Part shown: one piece after another, positions 53,373-63,417 of the stretch
Layout: every line of letters starts with the position of its first letter
How positions within the stretch are numbered: the first letter of the stretch is position 1
Origin: Anaerococcus urinomassiliensis
Lineage (GTDB): Bacteria > Bacillota > Clostridia > Tissierellales > Peptoniphilaceae
Length of the DNA: 64,000 bases
Direction of reading: 5' to 3'
NCBI RefSeq assembly: GCF_900128425.1
Contig: NZ_LT635782.1
Span: forward strand, 1,066,501-1,130,500
Position numbers and translations under genes: made by a program
Notes under the pieces: generated by a model
Seen by the model: only the letters and a program-made list of their open reading frames with translations
What the model was told of the DNA's origin: nothing
The model's database searches: none

Positions 53373-55673
53373 CTACTCTCCTTCAAAATAAGATTTATCT
53401 ACCAAGACTTTACGTGGTTTGCTACCCTCATAAGGGCCTACTATACCCTTTGTTTCTAGCTGGTCTATAATCCTACCAGCCCTTGCATATCCAACCCTAA
53501 GCTTTCTTTGCAAGAGCGAAACTGATGCTGTGTTTTCTTCTATAATAATTCTTGTAGCCTCATCTAAAAGTTCATCCTCATCGTCAATTTCTGCTACTTT
53601 TGATTTTTCTTCTACAGTTTCCATAGCTTTTTCATCATAGCTTGCTTGGCTTTCTTTTTTGATGTGTTCGACTACATTTAATACTTCTCTGTCAGATACA
53701 AAGGCTCCTTGAATCCTTAGTGGTCTCATAGAGTCACTTGATGCAAATAGCATATCTCCCTTACCAAGTAGTTTCTCCGCACCAGCTGAATCAAGAATAG
53801 TCCTTGAATCTGTTTGGCTAGTTACAGCAAAAGAAATCCTTGATGGAATATTTGCCTTAATAGTTCCTGTGATGACATCGACTGTTGGTCTTTGAGTTGC
53901 TATAACCAAGTGGATACCACATGCGCGAGATTTTTGTGCAAGACGCATAATATAATCTTCGACTTCACTAGCAGCCGTCATCATAAGATCTGCCAACTCG
54001 TCTATAATTACTACAATATATGGAAGATTTTCCATGGAATCGTCTGTTTTGGCTGCCTCTTTGTAACCTTCTATATCTCTGACATGGTATTTTTGGAAGG
54101 CCTTGTATCTTTTTTCCATCTCAGATATTGCCCAAAAAAGCGATGAACTTGCTTTTTTAGGATCTGTGATAACTGGCATTATAAGATGTGGTATCCCATT
54201 ATAGACAGAAAGTTCTACAACCTTTGGATCAATCATCAAGAGTTTGACTTCATCTGGCGAATGCTTATAAAGAATACTCATAATAATAGTATTGATACAA
54301 ACAGACTTACCAGAGCCTGTAGCTCCTGAGACTAAAAGATGGGGCATTTTTTCTATGCCTGATACTATTGGGGCGCCTGATATTGACTTACCCATAGCAA
54401 AAGGAATCTTGGATTTGGCATTTTGAAAGTTTGATGTGGATATTATTTCCTTAAATCCTACTATTTCTTTGCTCTTGTTCGGCACTTCAATACCAACGTG
54501 ACTTTTGCCTGGTATAGGGGCTAAAATCCTAATTCCGCTTGTTGCAAGTGATAAAGCTAAGTCATCTGATAGGTTTAATATTTTGCTTACCTTTACTCCC
54601 CTTTGTGGTTTTAGCTCATAACAGGTTACAGTAGGTCCTACGTCAATTTGGACCACCTTTGACCCTATGCCAAAACTTTCAAGAGTTTCTTCTATAGCGA
54701 GAGCCTTGTTTTTGATCTCTTTTTCGTCTATAGAACCTGCATTTGTCCTATCTTCTAATAAGTCTATTGTCGGATAATTATAATCATCAAATTCCTTTTT
54801 GACGCCTTCATCCAAATCTTTCATCTCAATTTGTTTTGACTTGTAGCTTCTTACTTCGACTTCTTCGTCCTTGTCGAAATCATAAGCTTTAATTGGACTT
54901 CTCTTAACTACTGTCTCTTGGTCAAAAGTTTGGTCAAAATCTTCTTTTTCTTTTCTTTGAACAATATCTTCTATAGGATTCTCATATACCTTGTTGTCAT
55001 TTGGCAAATTATCGATTGTTATTTCATCATCATCTTTTCTAGACTCTTTTATTTTTTCATTTTGAGCTTTGAAAAATGAGCTTATTTTATTGGCAATAAA
55101 GACTATTAAATTTTTGAATCTTATAAAAAACTCACTATAAGTTAGAGGGCTTATCCCTACCAAAAATAAAAATACCGATATAAAAAACAAGATATCTAAT
55201 CCCAAGGTTCCGATGAAACTTACCAAGTAATATGCTATGTATCCACCAAGTATTCCTCCACCAAGACTTGCATGGGTCTTATTATAATCAATGGTCCATG
55301 AAAGGTCATATCTAACTAATCCCTTTGATAAAAACCCAAGAGTTATCAGAAATACTAAGTACAAGAGCAAGAATCTCCCTAAGTTTTCTTTGTACTTGTC
55401 CCTATAGGCAAAGAGAAAGCTTATGAAAATTATAATAGGCACAAGTATTGAAATTTTCCCAAAACTAATTGTAAACCAATTAGTTATGGCGTTGCCAAGC
55501 TTTCCTGTGTTGCTTGATAGAATAAATATAAACAAGAATGCACTAAGGGCCATCATTATCAATGAAAAAATATTAAAATCAAATGACCGAGTGCGTTTTT
55601 TATTCTTAGAATTTTTAGGAGGCTTTTTAGTAGATGTCTTTCTTATTCTATTTTGATTTTTACTATTAGCCAT
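53373..55673 (-). CDS. ftsK: DNA translocase FtsK/SpoIIIE
   Basis: 766 residues: four N-terminal membrane helices, an acidic linker, a RecA-like motor with Walker A GATGSGKSV and Walker B VVIIDELADL, and a C-terminal winged helix (LLQRKLRVGYARAGRIIDQL). It pumps chromosomal DNA through the septum. Confidence 0.97.
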   Translation of the reverse strand: MANSKNQNRIRKTSTKKPPKNSKNKKRTRSFDFNIFSLIMMALSAFLFIFILSSNTGKLGNAITNWFTISFGKISILVPIIIFISFLFAYRDKYKENLGRFLLLYLVFLITLGFLSKGLVRYDLSWTIDYNKTHASLGGGILGGYIAYYLVSFIGTLGLDILFFISVFLFLVGISPLTYSEFFIRFKNLIVFIANKISSFFKAQNEKIKESRKDDDEITIDNLPNDNKVYENPIEDIVQRKEKEDFDQTFDQETVVKRSPIKAYDFDKDEEVEVRSYKSKQIEMKDLDEGVKKEFDDYNYPTIDLLEDRTNAGSIDEKEIKNKALAIEETLESFGIGSKVVQIDVGPTVTCYELKPQRGVKVSKILNLSDDLALSLATSGIRILAPIPGKSHVGIEVPNKSKEIVGFKEIISTSNFQNAKSKIPFAMGKSISGAPIVSGIEKMPHLLVSGATGSGKSVCINTIIMSILYKHSPDEVKLLMIDPKVVELSVYNGIPHLIMPVITDPKKASSSLFWAISEMEKRYKAFQKYHVRDIEGYKEAAKTDDSMENLPYIVVIIDELADLMMTAASEVEDYIMRLAQKSRACGIHLVIATQRPTVDVITGTIKANIPSRISFAVTSQTDSRTILDSAGAEKLLGKGDMLFASSDSMRPLRIQGAFVSDREVLNVVEHIKKESQASYDEKAMETVEEKSKVAEIDDEDELLDEATRIIIEENTASVSLLQRKLRVGYARAGRIIDQLETKGIVGPYEGSKPRKVLVDKSYFEGE

Positions 55674-55736
55674 AATCTACCTCCCTATAAATTATATCTG
55701 AAATGAGCAAAAAAAGAAACCTCAAGGATTTAAATA

Positions 55737-55764
55737 GAAAAAGCAACCACGGATAGTAGTTGCT
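55737..55764 (-). terminator. Intrinsic terminator of the ABC-2 operon
   Basis: AGCAAC...GTTGCT stem then TTTTTC on the minus strand. Confidence 0.7.
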
Positions 55765-55765
55765 G

Positions 55766-56866
55766 TTATTTTTCTAACTTTGGCTTTGCCAAAATCGTTA
55801 GTATTATAAATCCTAGGCAATAACCAATTAATATAAGGCTATTCTTATTGATAAAGGAATAATCAGCTTTAGTCATAATGTCTTTTATATTTGAAACATA
55901 ATAAAAGGCTGGGAATATTTTTCCAATCTTGATGGCAAAATCACCCAAAAGTTCTTGTGGAACAAATATTCCTGTAAGAAAAGATGATCCCAAGGAAAAT
56001 ACGTTCATTATGCCAGTTATGGTGTTTTCTTTTTTTGCAAGTTTTGAAACAAGTACAGCAAAGCAAACAATAGTTGCTGTAAACAATAGTGCATTTGCCA
56101 TCATTTGACTAACTTGTCTTGAAAATGAAAAGTCTTTAAAATATAGGCAATATAAAATAACATAGATTAGCCAAATTCCAAGACCTGATATGATATGTCC
56201 CAAGATAAGCTGTAAGTCTTGGCTAGATTTTTTCATTGGGGAGATTAGATTTCTCTTTTTTGTCATCTCCTTATTGTAAGTAAGGTTTATGGTCCCTACT
56301 ATTAGTATAATCTGGCTCATTATAACATATGCCATCATTTGGAAATAATATGGGCTATCTTTTTTGTAGTTTTTGCTGATTGAATTGACCCTTACATCAA
56401 TTTCTTTATCAAAATTATCCTCTGTGTTTTTTATAGCTTCACTTGTGGTAAATCCCGCATTTTCAAAGGCTTCTATCTGATTTAAGAATGAGTCTAGATC
56501 ATTTTTTGCAAAGAGAGTGAATGAATCATTATATACTTCTTTAAACTTTAATACTCGATTATTCTCAAAATCACTTGGTATATCTATGGCGCAAACTATC
56601 TCTTCGTAAAATAATTTGTCGTCTAGTAAGTCTTCATCTACATCAACAAGAATGTGATTTTTGTCTATAAAATCAACCACAGCTTTAGAGATTTCTGTAT
56701 TTGACTCATCTTTTACATATATAGGTAATTTAGTTCTCGTAAATTTATCAACTGGATCACCAGACCCAGCAAAGATAAACATCAAAACTAAAAATATAAT
56801 TGTGTAAAGCATCAATGATTTCTTGTGACTTTTTAATATTTTAAAGTAATTTTTAAAGACTATCAT
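55766..56866 (-). CDS. ABC-2 type permease
   Basis: 366 residues: an N-terminal helix, a large extracellular region (~45-185) and five further helices (YVIMSQIILIVGTINL and beyond), the ABC-2 pattern. It overlaps the second permease gene by 14 bases. With it and the ATPase it forms an exporter; substrate (peptide, lipid or drug) unknown. Confidence 0.88.
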   Translation of the reverse strand: MIVFKNYFKILKSHKKSLMLYTIIFLVLMFIFAGSGDPVDKFTRTKLPIYVKDESNTEISKAVVDFIDKNHILVDVDEDLLDDKLFYEEIVCAIDIPSDFENNRVLKFKEVYNDSFTLFAKNDLDSFLNQIEAFENAGFTTSEAIKNTEDNFDKEIDVRVNSISKNYKKDSPYYFQMMAYVIMSQIILIVGTINLTYNKEMTKKRNLISPMKKSSQDLQLILGHIISGLGIWLIYVILYCLYFKDFSFSRQVSQMMANALLFTATIVCFAVLVSKLAKKENTITGIMNVFSLGSSFLTGIFVPQELLGDFAIKIGKIFPAFYYVSNIKDIMTKADYSFINKNSLILIGYCLGFIILTILAKPKLEK

Positions 56867-57950
56867 ATTGCTTACCTCTAGTAAATATAAAAGTTAACAA
56901 AATAAGTCCTAAGGTAACTCCCACTAGGCAAATAAGGTTATTGTAGTACCTATCTAAACTTTCGTAATAGTACAAAGAATATATGCCATCACTGATTAAA
57001 GCGACTGGATTGATTTTATTTATCAAAGGTGCTTTCTCAGCAATTATAATTTTTATATTCGATACCATCATTCCAGCTAGAAAAGATAATAACAAAGATA
57101 TGCCTATACCTAGGCCAAGCTTTGTCTCAATGTCAGCCTTGTTGCTTGCTCCGATTACCATTCCAAGGCTAACCCCTGAAAGAGATCCTATGGCAACTAT
57201 CAGCAACAGTTGGGGGATTCTATTAGAAAAATCTACTCCCAAAACTTTATTAAAAATTAGCATGGTAAGTAAGGCAATAAAGAAGTTTAACAAAAATCCC
57301 ACACTCATAGATGCCAAAAGGCTTATTCTTTTATTAAGTGGTGATATGGCATTTCTCTTTGCTATAGTGGTCAAATTTGCTTCGTATTGGTAGATTATAG
57401 AAAGCCCCCAGGAATAACCATATATGATTTGAAAACCGATAAGAGCATAGAAGAACACCATAGTAGGATCCATATCCTTATTTGGAATATCACTTTCTAT
57501 GTGGGTCTTATCAACGAAAATATTTGAAATATCACTGCTGGGATTTTTCTCCATTATGGTTCTTGCCATATTTTCGTTCATAGAATAATACTTTAGAATA
57601 TTTACAAGAATGCTTTCTTTAATCCCATTTTTCTTTAAAAGAACCTTATCCTTTTTTTCTATATAAGCACTTATGTCATCTCGATCTAAGATTTTGTCAT
57701 CTTTGGATGCTAGAAAATCAAGCAAGTCTTCATCTTTCATTTGATCAGTAAAGTTTTTAAAATACTGATCATCAAGCAGGCTTTCATTTACCCCAACTTT
57801 AATTGCTTCAAAATTATTGGAATCTTTCACATTGCCAAGGGCAAGTTTGAAAAACACTCCCAAAACCAGAGGAAAGATTAAAGCCCAAAAAATCATAACT
57901 TTTTGTCGCATAAAGACCCTAAGAGTCTTTTTAAATTCATGATAGAACAT
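56853..57950 (-). CDS. ABC-2 type permease
   Basis: 365 residues with the same layout as its neighbour (N-terminal helix MIFWALIFPLVLGVFFKLAL, external domain, five-six helices). The two permeases probably form a heterodimer. Starts 1 base after the ATPase stop. Confidence 0.88.
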   Translation of the reverse strand: MFYHEFKKTLRVFMRQKVMIFWALIFPLVLGVFFKLALGNVKDSNNFEAIKVGVNESLLDDQYFKNFTDQMKDEDLLDFLASKDDKILDRDDISAYIEKKDKVLLKKNGIKESILVNILKYYSMNENMARTIMEKNPSSDISNIFVDKTHIESDIPNKDMDPTMVFFYALIGFQIIYGYSWGLSIIYQYEANLTTIAKRNAISPLNKRISLLASMSVGFLLNFFIALLTMLIFNKVLGVDFSNRIPQLLLIVAIGSLSGVSLGMVIGASNKADIETKLGLGIGISLLLSFLAGMMVSNIKIIIAEKAPLINKINPVALISDGIYSLYYYESLDRYYNNLICLVGVTLGLILLTFIFTRGKQYDSL

Positions 57951-57951
57951 C

Positions 57952-58890
57952 CTAGTCCCTCAATTCTTTGCCTGTAAGAGACAAGAATACATCGTTAAGA
58001 CTTGGAGATTGACTGGTCAAATCGTCGTATTCCAAAGAGTTTTTATTAAAGAAATCAATCAAATTTATGAGGTTATTCTTACCGTGAGCAAAGTTTAGAT
58101 GATAGTATCCATCCTTATATTCTATATCTATGAGATGATCCATTTCCTTTATTTGATCTATTTGTTCACTACTTAGCTTATCACTTGCAAAAGATACTTT
58201 CTCATTGATATCTATCAAATCTTTGAGACTTTCTTTTGTACCCTTGGCTATCACCTTGCCCCTGTCAATAATTACTATGTAGTCACAGAGCTCTTCTACT
58301 TCATCCATATAGTGAGAAGTGTATATTATCGTAGCTCCTTCTTTGTTAAGTTTTTTAATACCCTCCAAGATGTTATTTCTAGATTGAGGGTCGACAGCAA
58401 CTGTCGGTTCATCAAAGATAATAATTTCTGGTTTGTGGGCTATACCACATGCAATGTTTAATCTTCGTAAAAGTCCACCAGAAAGCTCTTTTGGTTTAAA
58501 TTTTAGAAAGTCATTGAGTCCAACCAAGTCGCAAGCCTCTTTGACAAGTTCTTTTCTTTTATTTTTATCTTTTATGTAAAGGCCACAAAAATAATCAATG
58601 TTTTCATAGACGCTAAGCTCTTCATAGACTCCTACATCTTGGAAAACCACTCCAATCTTTCCCTTTATATCATATGATTCCGGTGTCATTTCTTGATCAA
58701 AAATTTTGATAGATCCACTATCTTTGTAAAGTAAGGCAAGCATACAATTAATAGTCGTTGATTTACCTGAACCATTTGGTCCCAATAAGCCTAATATTTC
58801 TCCTTTTTTGACATCTAAGTCTAGATTATCGACTGCTCTTAGTTTTTTATAGGACTTAACCAAGCCTCTAACTTCAATAATATTCTCCAT
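57952..58890 (-). CDS. ABC exporter ATPase
   Basis: 312 residues with Walker A GPNGSGKST, signature LSGGLLRRL, Walker B IIIFDEPTVAVD and the DrrA-type C-terminal extension. It energises the two ABC-2 permeases. AGGAGG precedes the start; -10 at 58908-58913. Confidence 0.94.
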   Translation of the reverse strand: MENIIEVRGLVKSYKKLRAVDNLDLDVKKGEILGLLGPNGSGKSTTINCMLALLYKDSGSIKIFDQEMTPESYDIKGKIGVVFQDVGVYEELSVYENIDYFCGLYIKDKNKRKELVKEACDLVGLNDFLKFKPKELSGGLLRRLNIACGIAHKPEIIIFDEPTVAVDPQSRNNILEGIKKLNKEGATIIYTSHYMDEVEELCDYIVIIDRGKVIAKGTKESLKDLIDINEKVSFASDKLSSEQIDQIKEMDHLIDIEYKDGYYHLNFAHGKNNLINLIDFFNKNSLEYDDLTSQSPSLNDVFLSLTGKELRD

Positions 58891-58907
58891 GGATCCCTCC
58901 TAAAGAA

Positions 58908-58913
58908 ATTATA
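58908..58913 (-). promoter_or_regulatory. -10 element of the ABC-2 operon
   Basis: Minus-strand TATAAT 17 bases before the start codon; -35 weak. Confidence 0.4.
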
Positions 58914-58980
58914 TCACCAATTTTTTATTATTTAAAAATTTTTCATAAATTTTACTTGTTTTTAACTTAAATTTTACAAA

Positions 58981-59016
58981 TAAAAATCGGCCTATGCTCA
59001 TAGCATAAAACCGATT
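58981..59016 (-). terminator. pnp terminator
   Basis: AATCGG and CCGATT flank an inner ATGCT/AGCAT stem, then TTTTTA on the minus strand. Confidence 0.8.
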
Positions 59017-59023
59017 AATTTGC

Positions 59024-61186
59024 TTAGTTGTTGTGATTTCTTGGATCTTCGTCTGCTGGCCAAGCTTCTTGTTTTCTAGATCCTTCTTCCTTTTCTTCTC
59101 TTTCTGGTTTTGGAAGTAGGGATTTTCTTGAAAGATTAATTCTACCTTGTTTGTCGATTTCTGTAACTTTAACCTTTACTTCATCTCCAACACTTAGAAC
59201 ATCTTCGACTTTGCCAACACGTTTGTGGTCAATTTGTGATATGTGAAGTAGTCCTTCCTTGCCAATTGCTATTTCAACAAAGGCTCCGAAATTCATTATC
59301 CTTGTTACTTTACCAGTGTAAACATCTCCTGCTTTTGGATCTGTTACAATAGACTTGATCATTTCTATAGCACGTTTACCACTTTCACCATCAACTGATG
59401 CAACTGTAATGTGGCCATCATCTTCAGTTTCTATTGTTACACCTGTTTCATCAATGATCTTATTGATTGTCTTTCCACCAGATCCAATCACATCGCGAAC
59501 CTTTTCTGGGTCTATGTCTATGGTAAATAGTCTTGGAGCATAGTCAGATATGTCTTCACGTGGCTTTTGGATAGTTGATTCTATTAGGTCAAGAATTTGC
59601 ATCCTTGCTTCTTTGGCATTTGATAGAGATTCTTCAAGGACTTCTCTTGTGATTCCTGATATTTTCATATCCATTTGTAAAGCTGTGATTCCATCACGAG
59701 TTCCTGCTACCTTAAAGTCCATATCTCCTAGGTGGTCTTCTAGACCTTGGATATCTGTAAGGATTGATATAGAATCTTCTTCCTTGATAAGACCCATAGC
59801 AATACCTGCTACTGGTTTTTTGATTGGAACACCGGCATCCATTAGTGATAGGGTTGAACCACAGATTGATGCTTGAGAACTTGAACCATTGGATGACAAT
59901 ACTTCAGAAACCACCCTAATTGTATATGGGAACTCACTTAATTCTGGTAAAACTGGAATAAGTGCACGTTCTGCCAAGCGACCGTGTCCTATTTCACGAC
60001 GGCCAGGAGCTCTTAGTGGTTTGATATCCCCTACTGAAAATGGTGGAAAGTTGTATTGGTGCATGTAGCGTTTTTGGATTTCTTTGCGATTTAGTCCATC
60101 TATGATTTGTACGTCTGCTGGTGAGCCTAGGGTTACTACAGATAGTACTTGAGTTTGGCCTCTTTTGAATAATCCTGAACCGTGAACTCTAGGTAGTGTA
60201 CCAACTTCTGCTGAAAGTGGTCTGATTTCTTTCATTTGACGTCCATCTGGTCTGATTTTATCAATTGAAATCATACGACGAACTTCTATTTTCATGATAT
60301 CGTCAATGACTCTATGGATTTCATCTTCGCTTTCTGGATAGTATTCTAGGAATTTTTCTTTGGCAGCTTCTTCTATATTAAAGATAGCTTCTCCGCGTTC
60401 CATTTTATCAGTAGTTCTGATAGAATCTTTGATAGCTTGAGAATATTCTTCGATGATTTTTTCTTCTAGCTCTGATGGAACTAATACTTCGACAAGATTT
60501 TTCTCTTTGCCTATTTCATCAATTATTGTTTGTATAAAGTCACAAATATGGCCAATCTCTTCATGAGCTATTAGCATAGCTTCAAGCATTTTATCTTCTG
60601 TAAGTTCGTTTGCTCCAGCTTCCACCATATTTATAGCATCTTTGCTACCTGCAACTGTTAGTTCAAGTAGCGATTTTTCTCTTTGTTCTTCGTTTGGATT
60701 GATGATATATTCCCCATCAACATATCCTACAGATACTGCTGCTACTGGTCCATTAAATGGTATATCAGATATGCCAAGTGCAATACTTGCGCCTATTGTA
60801 GATAGGCAGTCTGGCTTGTTATCCTCGTCCATAGAAAATACAGTTGCAATGACTTGAACGTCGTTATAATAGTTTTCAGGGAAAAGTGGTCTTAGTGGTC
60901 TATCCATTTGGCGGCTAATAAGGGTTGCTTCATCACTTGCCTTACCTTCTCTTTTTAAAAATCCACCTGGTATTTTCCCTACAGCGTATAGCTTTTCTTG
61001 GAAGTCACAAATTAGAGGGAAAAAATCTATGCCCTCTCTTGGTTTTTCGCTTGCTACCGCTGTTACTAAAAGAGATGTATCCCCACTTTTTATGTAACAT
61101 TCTCCATTGGCTTGTTCTGCAAATTTTCCTATTGTCACATCTAGATCAAAGTCATGATTTGAACTGTACTTGTAAATTTTTTCCAT
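59024..61186 (-). CDS. pnp: Polyribonucleotide nucleotidyltransferase
   Basis: 720 residues: two RNase PH domains, a KH domain (VIGSGGKTINKII) and an S1 domain (GDVYTGKVTRIMNFGAFVEI), the full PNPase. It degrades RNA phosphorolytically. A terminator-like hairpin separates it from rpsO. Confidence 0.98.
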   Translation of the reverse strand: MEKIYKYSSNHDFDLDVTIGKFAEQANGECYIKSGDTSLLVTAVASEKPREGIDFFPLICDFQEKLYAVGKIPGGFLKREGKASDEATLISRQMDRPLRPLFPENYYNDVQVIATVFSMDEDNKPDCLSTIGASIALGISDIPFNGPVAAVSVGYVDGEYIINPNEEQREKSLLELTVAGSKDAINMVEAGANELTEDKMLEAMLIAHEEIGHICDFIQTIIDEIGKEKNLVEVLVPSELEEKIIEEYSQAIKDSIRTTDKMERGEAIFNIEEAAKEKFLEYYPESEDEIHRVIDDIMKIEVRRMISIDKIRPDGRQMKEIRPLSAEVGTLPRVHGSGLFKRGQTQVLSVVTLGSPADVQIIDGLNRKEIQKRYMHQYNFPPFSVGDIKPLRAPGRREIGHGRLAERALIPVLPELSEFPYTIRVVSEVLSSNGSSSQASICGSTLSLMDAGVPIKKPVAGIAMGLIKEEDSISILTDIQGLEDHLGDMDFKVAGTRDGITALQMDMKISGITREVLEESLSNAKEARMQILDLIESTIQKPREDISDYAPRLFTIDIDPEKVRDVIGSGGKTINKIIDETGVTIETEDDGHITVASVDGESGKRAIEMIKSIVTDPKAGDVYTGKVTRIMNFGAFVEIAIGKEGLLHISQIDHKRVGKVEDVLSVGDEVKVKVTEIDKQGRINLSRKSLLPKPEREEKEEGSRKQEAWPADEDPRNHNN

Positions 61187-61197
61187 AAATTCTCCCT

Positions 61198-61225
61198 AAA
61201 AAATAAGGCGGGTATAACCCCGCCC
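61198..61225 (-). terminator. Hairpin between rpsO and pnp
   Basis: GGCGGG-GTTATA-CCCGCC then TTATTTTTT on the minus strand. Partial termination or a processing site would set the rpsO/pnp ratio. Confidence 0.75.
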
Positions 61226-61229
61226 ATAA

Positions 61230-61496
61230 TTAGCCTCTGATTCCTACTCTTTCGATGATTGATCTATATCTATCAATGTCCTTATCTCTTAAGTAGTTTA
61301 GTAAACCTCTTCTACGTCTAATCATTTTAAAAAGTCCTCTTCTTGATGAGTGGTCTTTTGGATTAGCCTTAAGGTGCTCTGTTAAATCTTTGATTCTGTA
61401 GCTTAATATAGCTATTTGTACTTCTGGAGAACCTGTATCTCCTTCTTCTAATTGGTATTCTTTGATAAGTTCTTGTTTCTTTTCTAATGTTAACAT
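61230..61496 (-). CDS. rpsO: Ribosomal protein S15
   Basis: 88 residues, the family length, with [16 protein letters not shown] and [25 protein letters not shown] at 61496 has GGAGG; the longer frame is an artefact. Confidence 0.98.
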   Translation of the reverse strand: MLTLEKKQELIKEYQLEEGDTGSPEVQIAILSYRIKDLTEHLKANPKDHSSRRGLFKMIRRRRGLLNYLRDKDIDRYRSIIERVGIRG

Positions 61497-61499
61497 ATT

Positions 61500-61565
61500 T
61501 TCCTCCGTTATTTTATTTGCCTTAAGCCTTGTGAAAGTCGAGGTTTCAATCACCAAGCCTAGGTA
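61500..61565 (-). promoter_or_regulatory. Possible S15 autoregulatory leader hairpin
   Basis: Minus-strand AGGCTTGGTGA can pair with TCACAAGGCTT (one mismatch, two G-U pairs) ~15 bases before the rpsO ribosome site. S15 commonly represses its own mRNA via leader structure; this one is inferred. Confidence 0.35.
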
Positions 61566-61604
61566 CTTTAGCTATTATACCAATAAAAAAAGCATTTGTA
61601 AAGA

Positions 61605-62543
61605 TTACAAATACTTATTTTCTATAGTATCGTAAGCCATCTTTTTATCAAATTCCATTTGCTCAATAAGCTCATCAGCACTATTAAATTTATAGTCTCC
61701 TCTGAAAAACTCTAAAAATTCTAATGAAATTAATTCATCATATATTTCATCTGAGAAGTCTAGTATATAAGTTTCGATTTTCCTATCCATATTTTCAAAA
61801 GTTGGATTCTTGCCAATGTTGGTTAGGGCAAAATGAGCTTTGCCTTTTACATTAACACGTGTTAGATATACACCATCTTTTGGTATTACATAGTCGTAAT
61901 TTAACTTAAGATTTGCAGTTGGGAAGTTTAGGGTTCTTCCTCTCTTGTATCCATGAGTGACAGTTCCTCTTATTTGGTAAGGTCTAGCCAAATACTCATT
62001 AGCCTTTGCAATTTCTGCTTTTTTTATAAGCTCTCTGATTGTTCCAGAAGATACTTTTTCATCACCATCATAGATAAAATCAACTACTTTTGTCTTGTAA
62101 GAAAATTCATCTTCATATTTTTTGAGAACATCTACATTGCCAGAAGCGTTTTTGCCAAATTTGTAGTCTCCACCCACAACCACTGCTTTTGTATTAAGCT
62201 TTTTATACAAAATATCTCTAATAAATTCTAATGGCGAAAGTGATTTGAATTTGTCGTTAAATTCTAATATACAAAAATCTTCTATACCCATCTCAGAAAG
62301 TATCTCGATCTTATCATCTATGCTTGTTAGATATAAGGATTCCTTGGTTAGAGTTTTCTTGCTATTTTCTTTAAAGAGCAAAACTGAAGGAACTAGGTTC
62401 ATTGATTTGGCTAGTCCTATATTTGTTTGCATTAGTTTTTGATGGCCAATATGGACTCCATCAAAATTACCAAGGGAAACTACCTTAGCTTCCACATCGG
62501 TAAGTCCTTGGTCAAGGTCTACTACTTTTATATTATTTTTCAT
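61605..62543 (-). CDS. ribF: Bifunctional riboflavin kinase/FAD synthetase
   Basis: 312 residues: N-terminal FAD synthetase with SLGNFDGVHIGHQKL, C-terminal kinase with GYKRGRTLNFPTANL. It makes FMN then FAD. Overlaps truB by 11 bases. Confidence 0.97.
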   Translation of the reverse strand: MKNNIKVVDLDQGLTDVEAKVVSLGNFDGVHIGHQKLMQTNIGLAKSMNLVPSVLLFKENSKKTLTKESLYLTSIDDKIEILSEMGIEDFCILEFNDKFKSLSPLEFIRDILYKKLNTKAVVVGGDYKFGKNASGNVDVLKKYEDEFSYKTKVVDFIYDGDEKVSSGTIRELIKKAEIAKANEYLARPYQIRGTVTHGYKRGRTLNFPTANLKLNYDYVIPKDGVYLTRVNVKGKAHFALTNIGKNPTFENMDRKIETYILDFSDEIYDELISLEFLEFFRGDYKFNSADELIEQMEFDKKMAYDTIENKYL

Positions 62544-63417
62544 AAAATACTTTCTCCATTTTTAGGAAATATCGATCTTCATCTTTAAAATTCTTAGCAA
62601 GTCCTATGAATTGATCACCAACATAGACCCTGACTAAATCATCAGAGTATATATCATAAACTCTCATAGTCATACCATTTGTCGCTTGTTTAAAATAGGA
62701 CTTATCAAGCCTTATCTCTTTGTAGTCCTTAAGGACATAATCAACTGGCTTGATGTGGCTTAAGATTTCATCTTTTCCCATTTCCAGTAAGTCGGCTGAA
62801 TTTATGGCATCTTCTATGACAAAATCTCCAACCTTTGACCTAGTAAGTTTATTTACATAGGCAAAAGATCCCATGGCTTCTCCCAAGTCATCTATAAGGG
62901 TTCTAATGTAGGTTCCTTTAGAACATGTGATTTTAAAAGTAGCTTTTGGAAAGTCAAAGTCTATGAATTCGAAGTCATAAATTGTGACCTTTCGAGTCTT
63001 TCTTTCTACTTCTATACCATTTCTAGCCAAATCATACATCTTAGTCCCATTAATCTTTATGGCTGAATACATAGGCGGAATTTGCGTAATTTGACCTTTG
63101 AAATTATCCATTTCACATATAAGTTCATCCTTAGTAAAAGTCTTATTAGATTCTTCGGTTACTTGCCCTGACCAGTCTAGGGTATCGGTACGTGAGCCAA
63201 ATACTGCCTCAGTGATGTACTCCTTTTTCTCATTCATTAGGAAATCAGATACCCTAGTGGCCTTGCCTATTACAATAGGCAAAACACCATCTGCTTCGAG
63301 ATCTAAGGTTCCAGTGTGACCAACTTTTTTCGTATTCAAGGCTTTTTTGACTAGACCTACACATTTGTTAGAAGATATGCCAACTTCTTTGTTTACATTT
63401 AATATTCCACTAATCAT
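62533..63417 (-). CDS. truB: tRNA pseudouridine(55) synthase
   Basis: 294 residues; catalytic Asp in GHTGTLDLEADGVLPI, plus YTEAVFGSRTDT-like and KGTYIRTLIDDLG motifs. It overlaps the nrnA-like gene by 8 bases. Confidence 0.97.
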   Translation of the reverse strand: MISGILNVNKEVGISSNKCVGLVKKALNTKKVGHTGTLDLEADGVLPIVIGKATRVSDFLMNEKKEYITEAVFGSRTDTLDWSGQVTEESNKTFTKDELICEMDNFKGQITQIPPMYSAIKINGTKMYDLARNGIEVERKTRKVTIYDFEFIDFDFPKATFKITCSKGTYIRTLIDDLGEAMGSFAYVNKLTRSKVGDFVIEDAINSADLLEMGKDEILSHIKPVDYVLKDYKEIRLDKSYFKQATNGMTMRVYDIYSDDLVRVYVGDQFIGLAKNFKDEDRYFLKMEKVFYEK

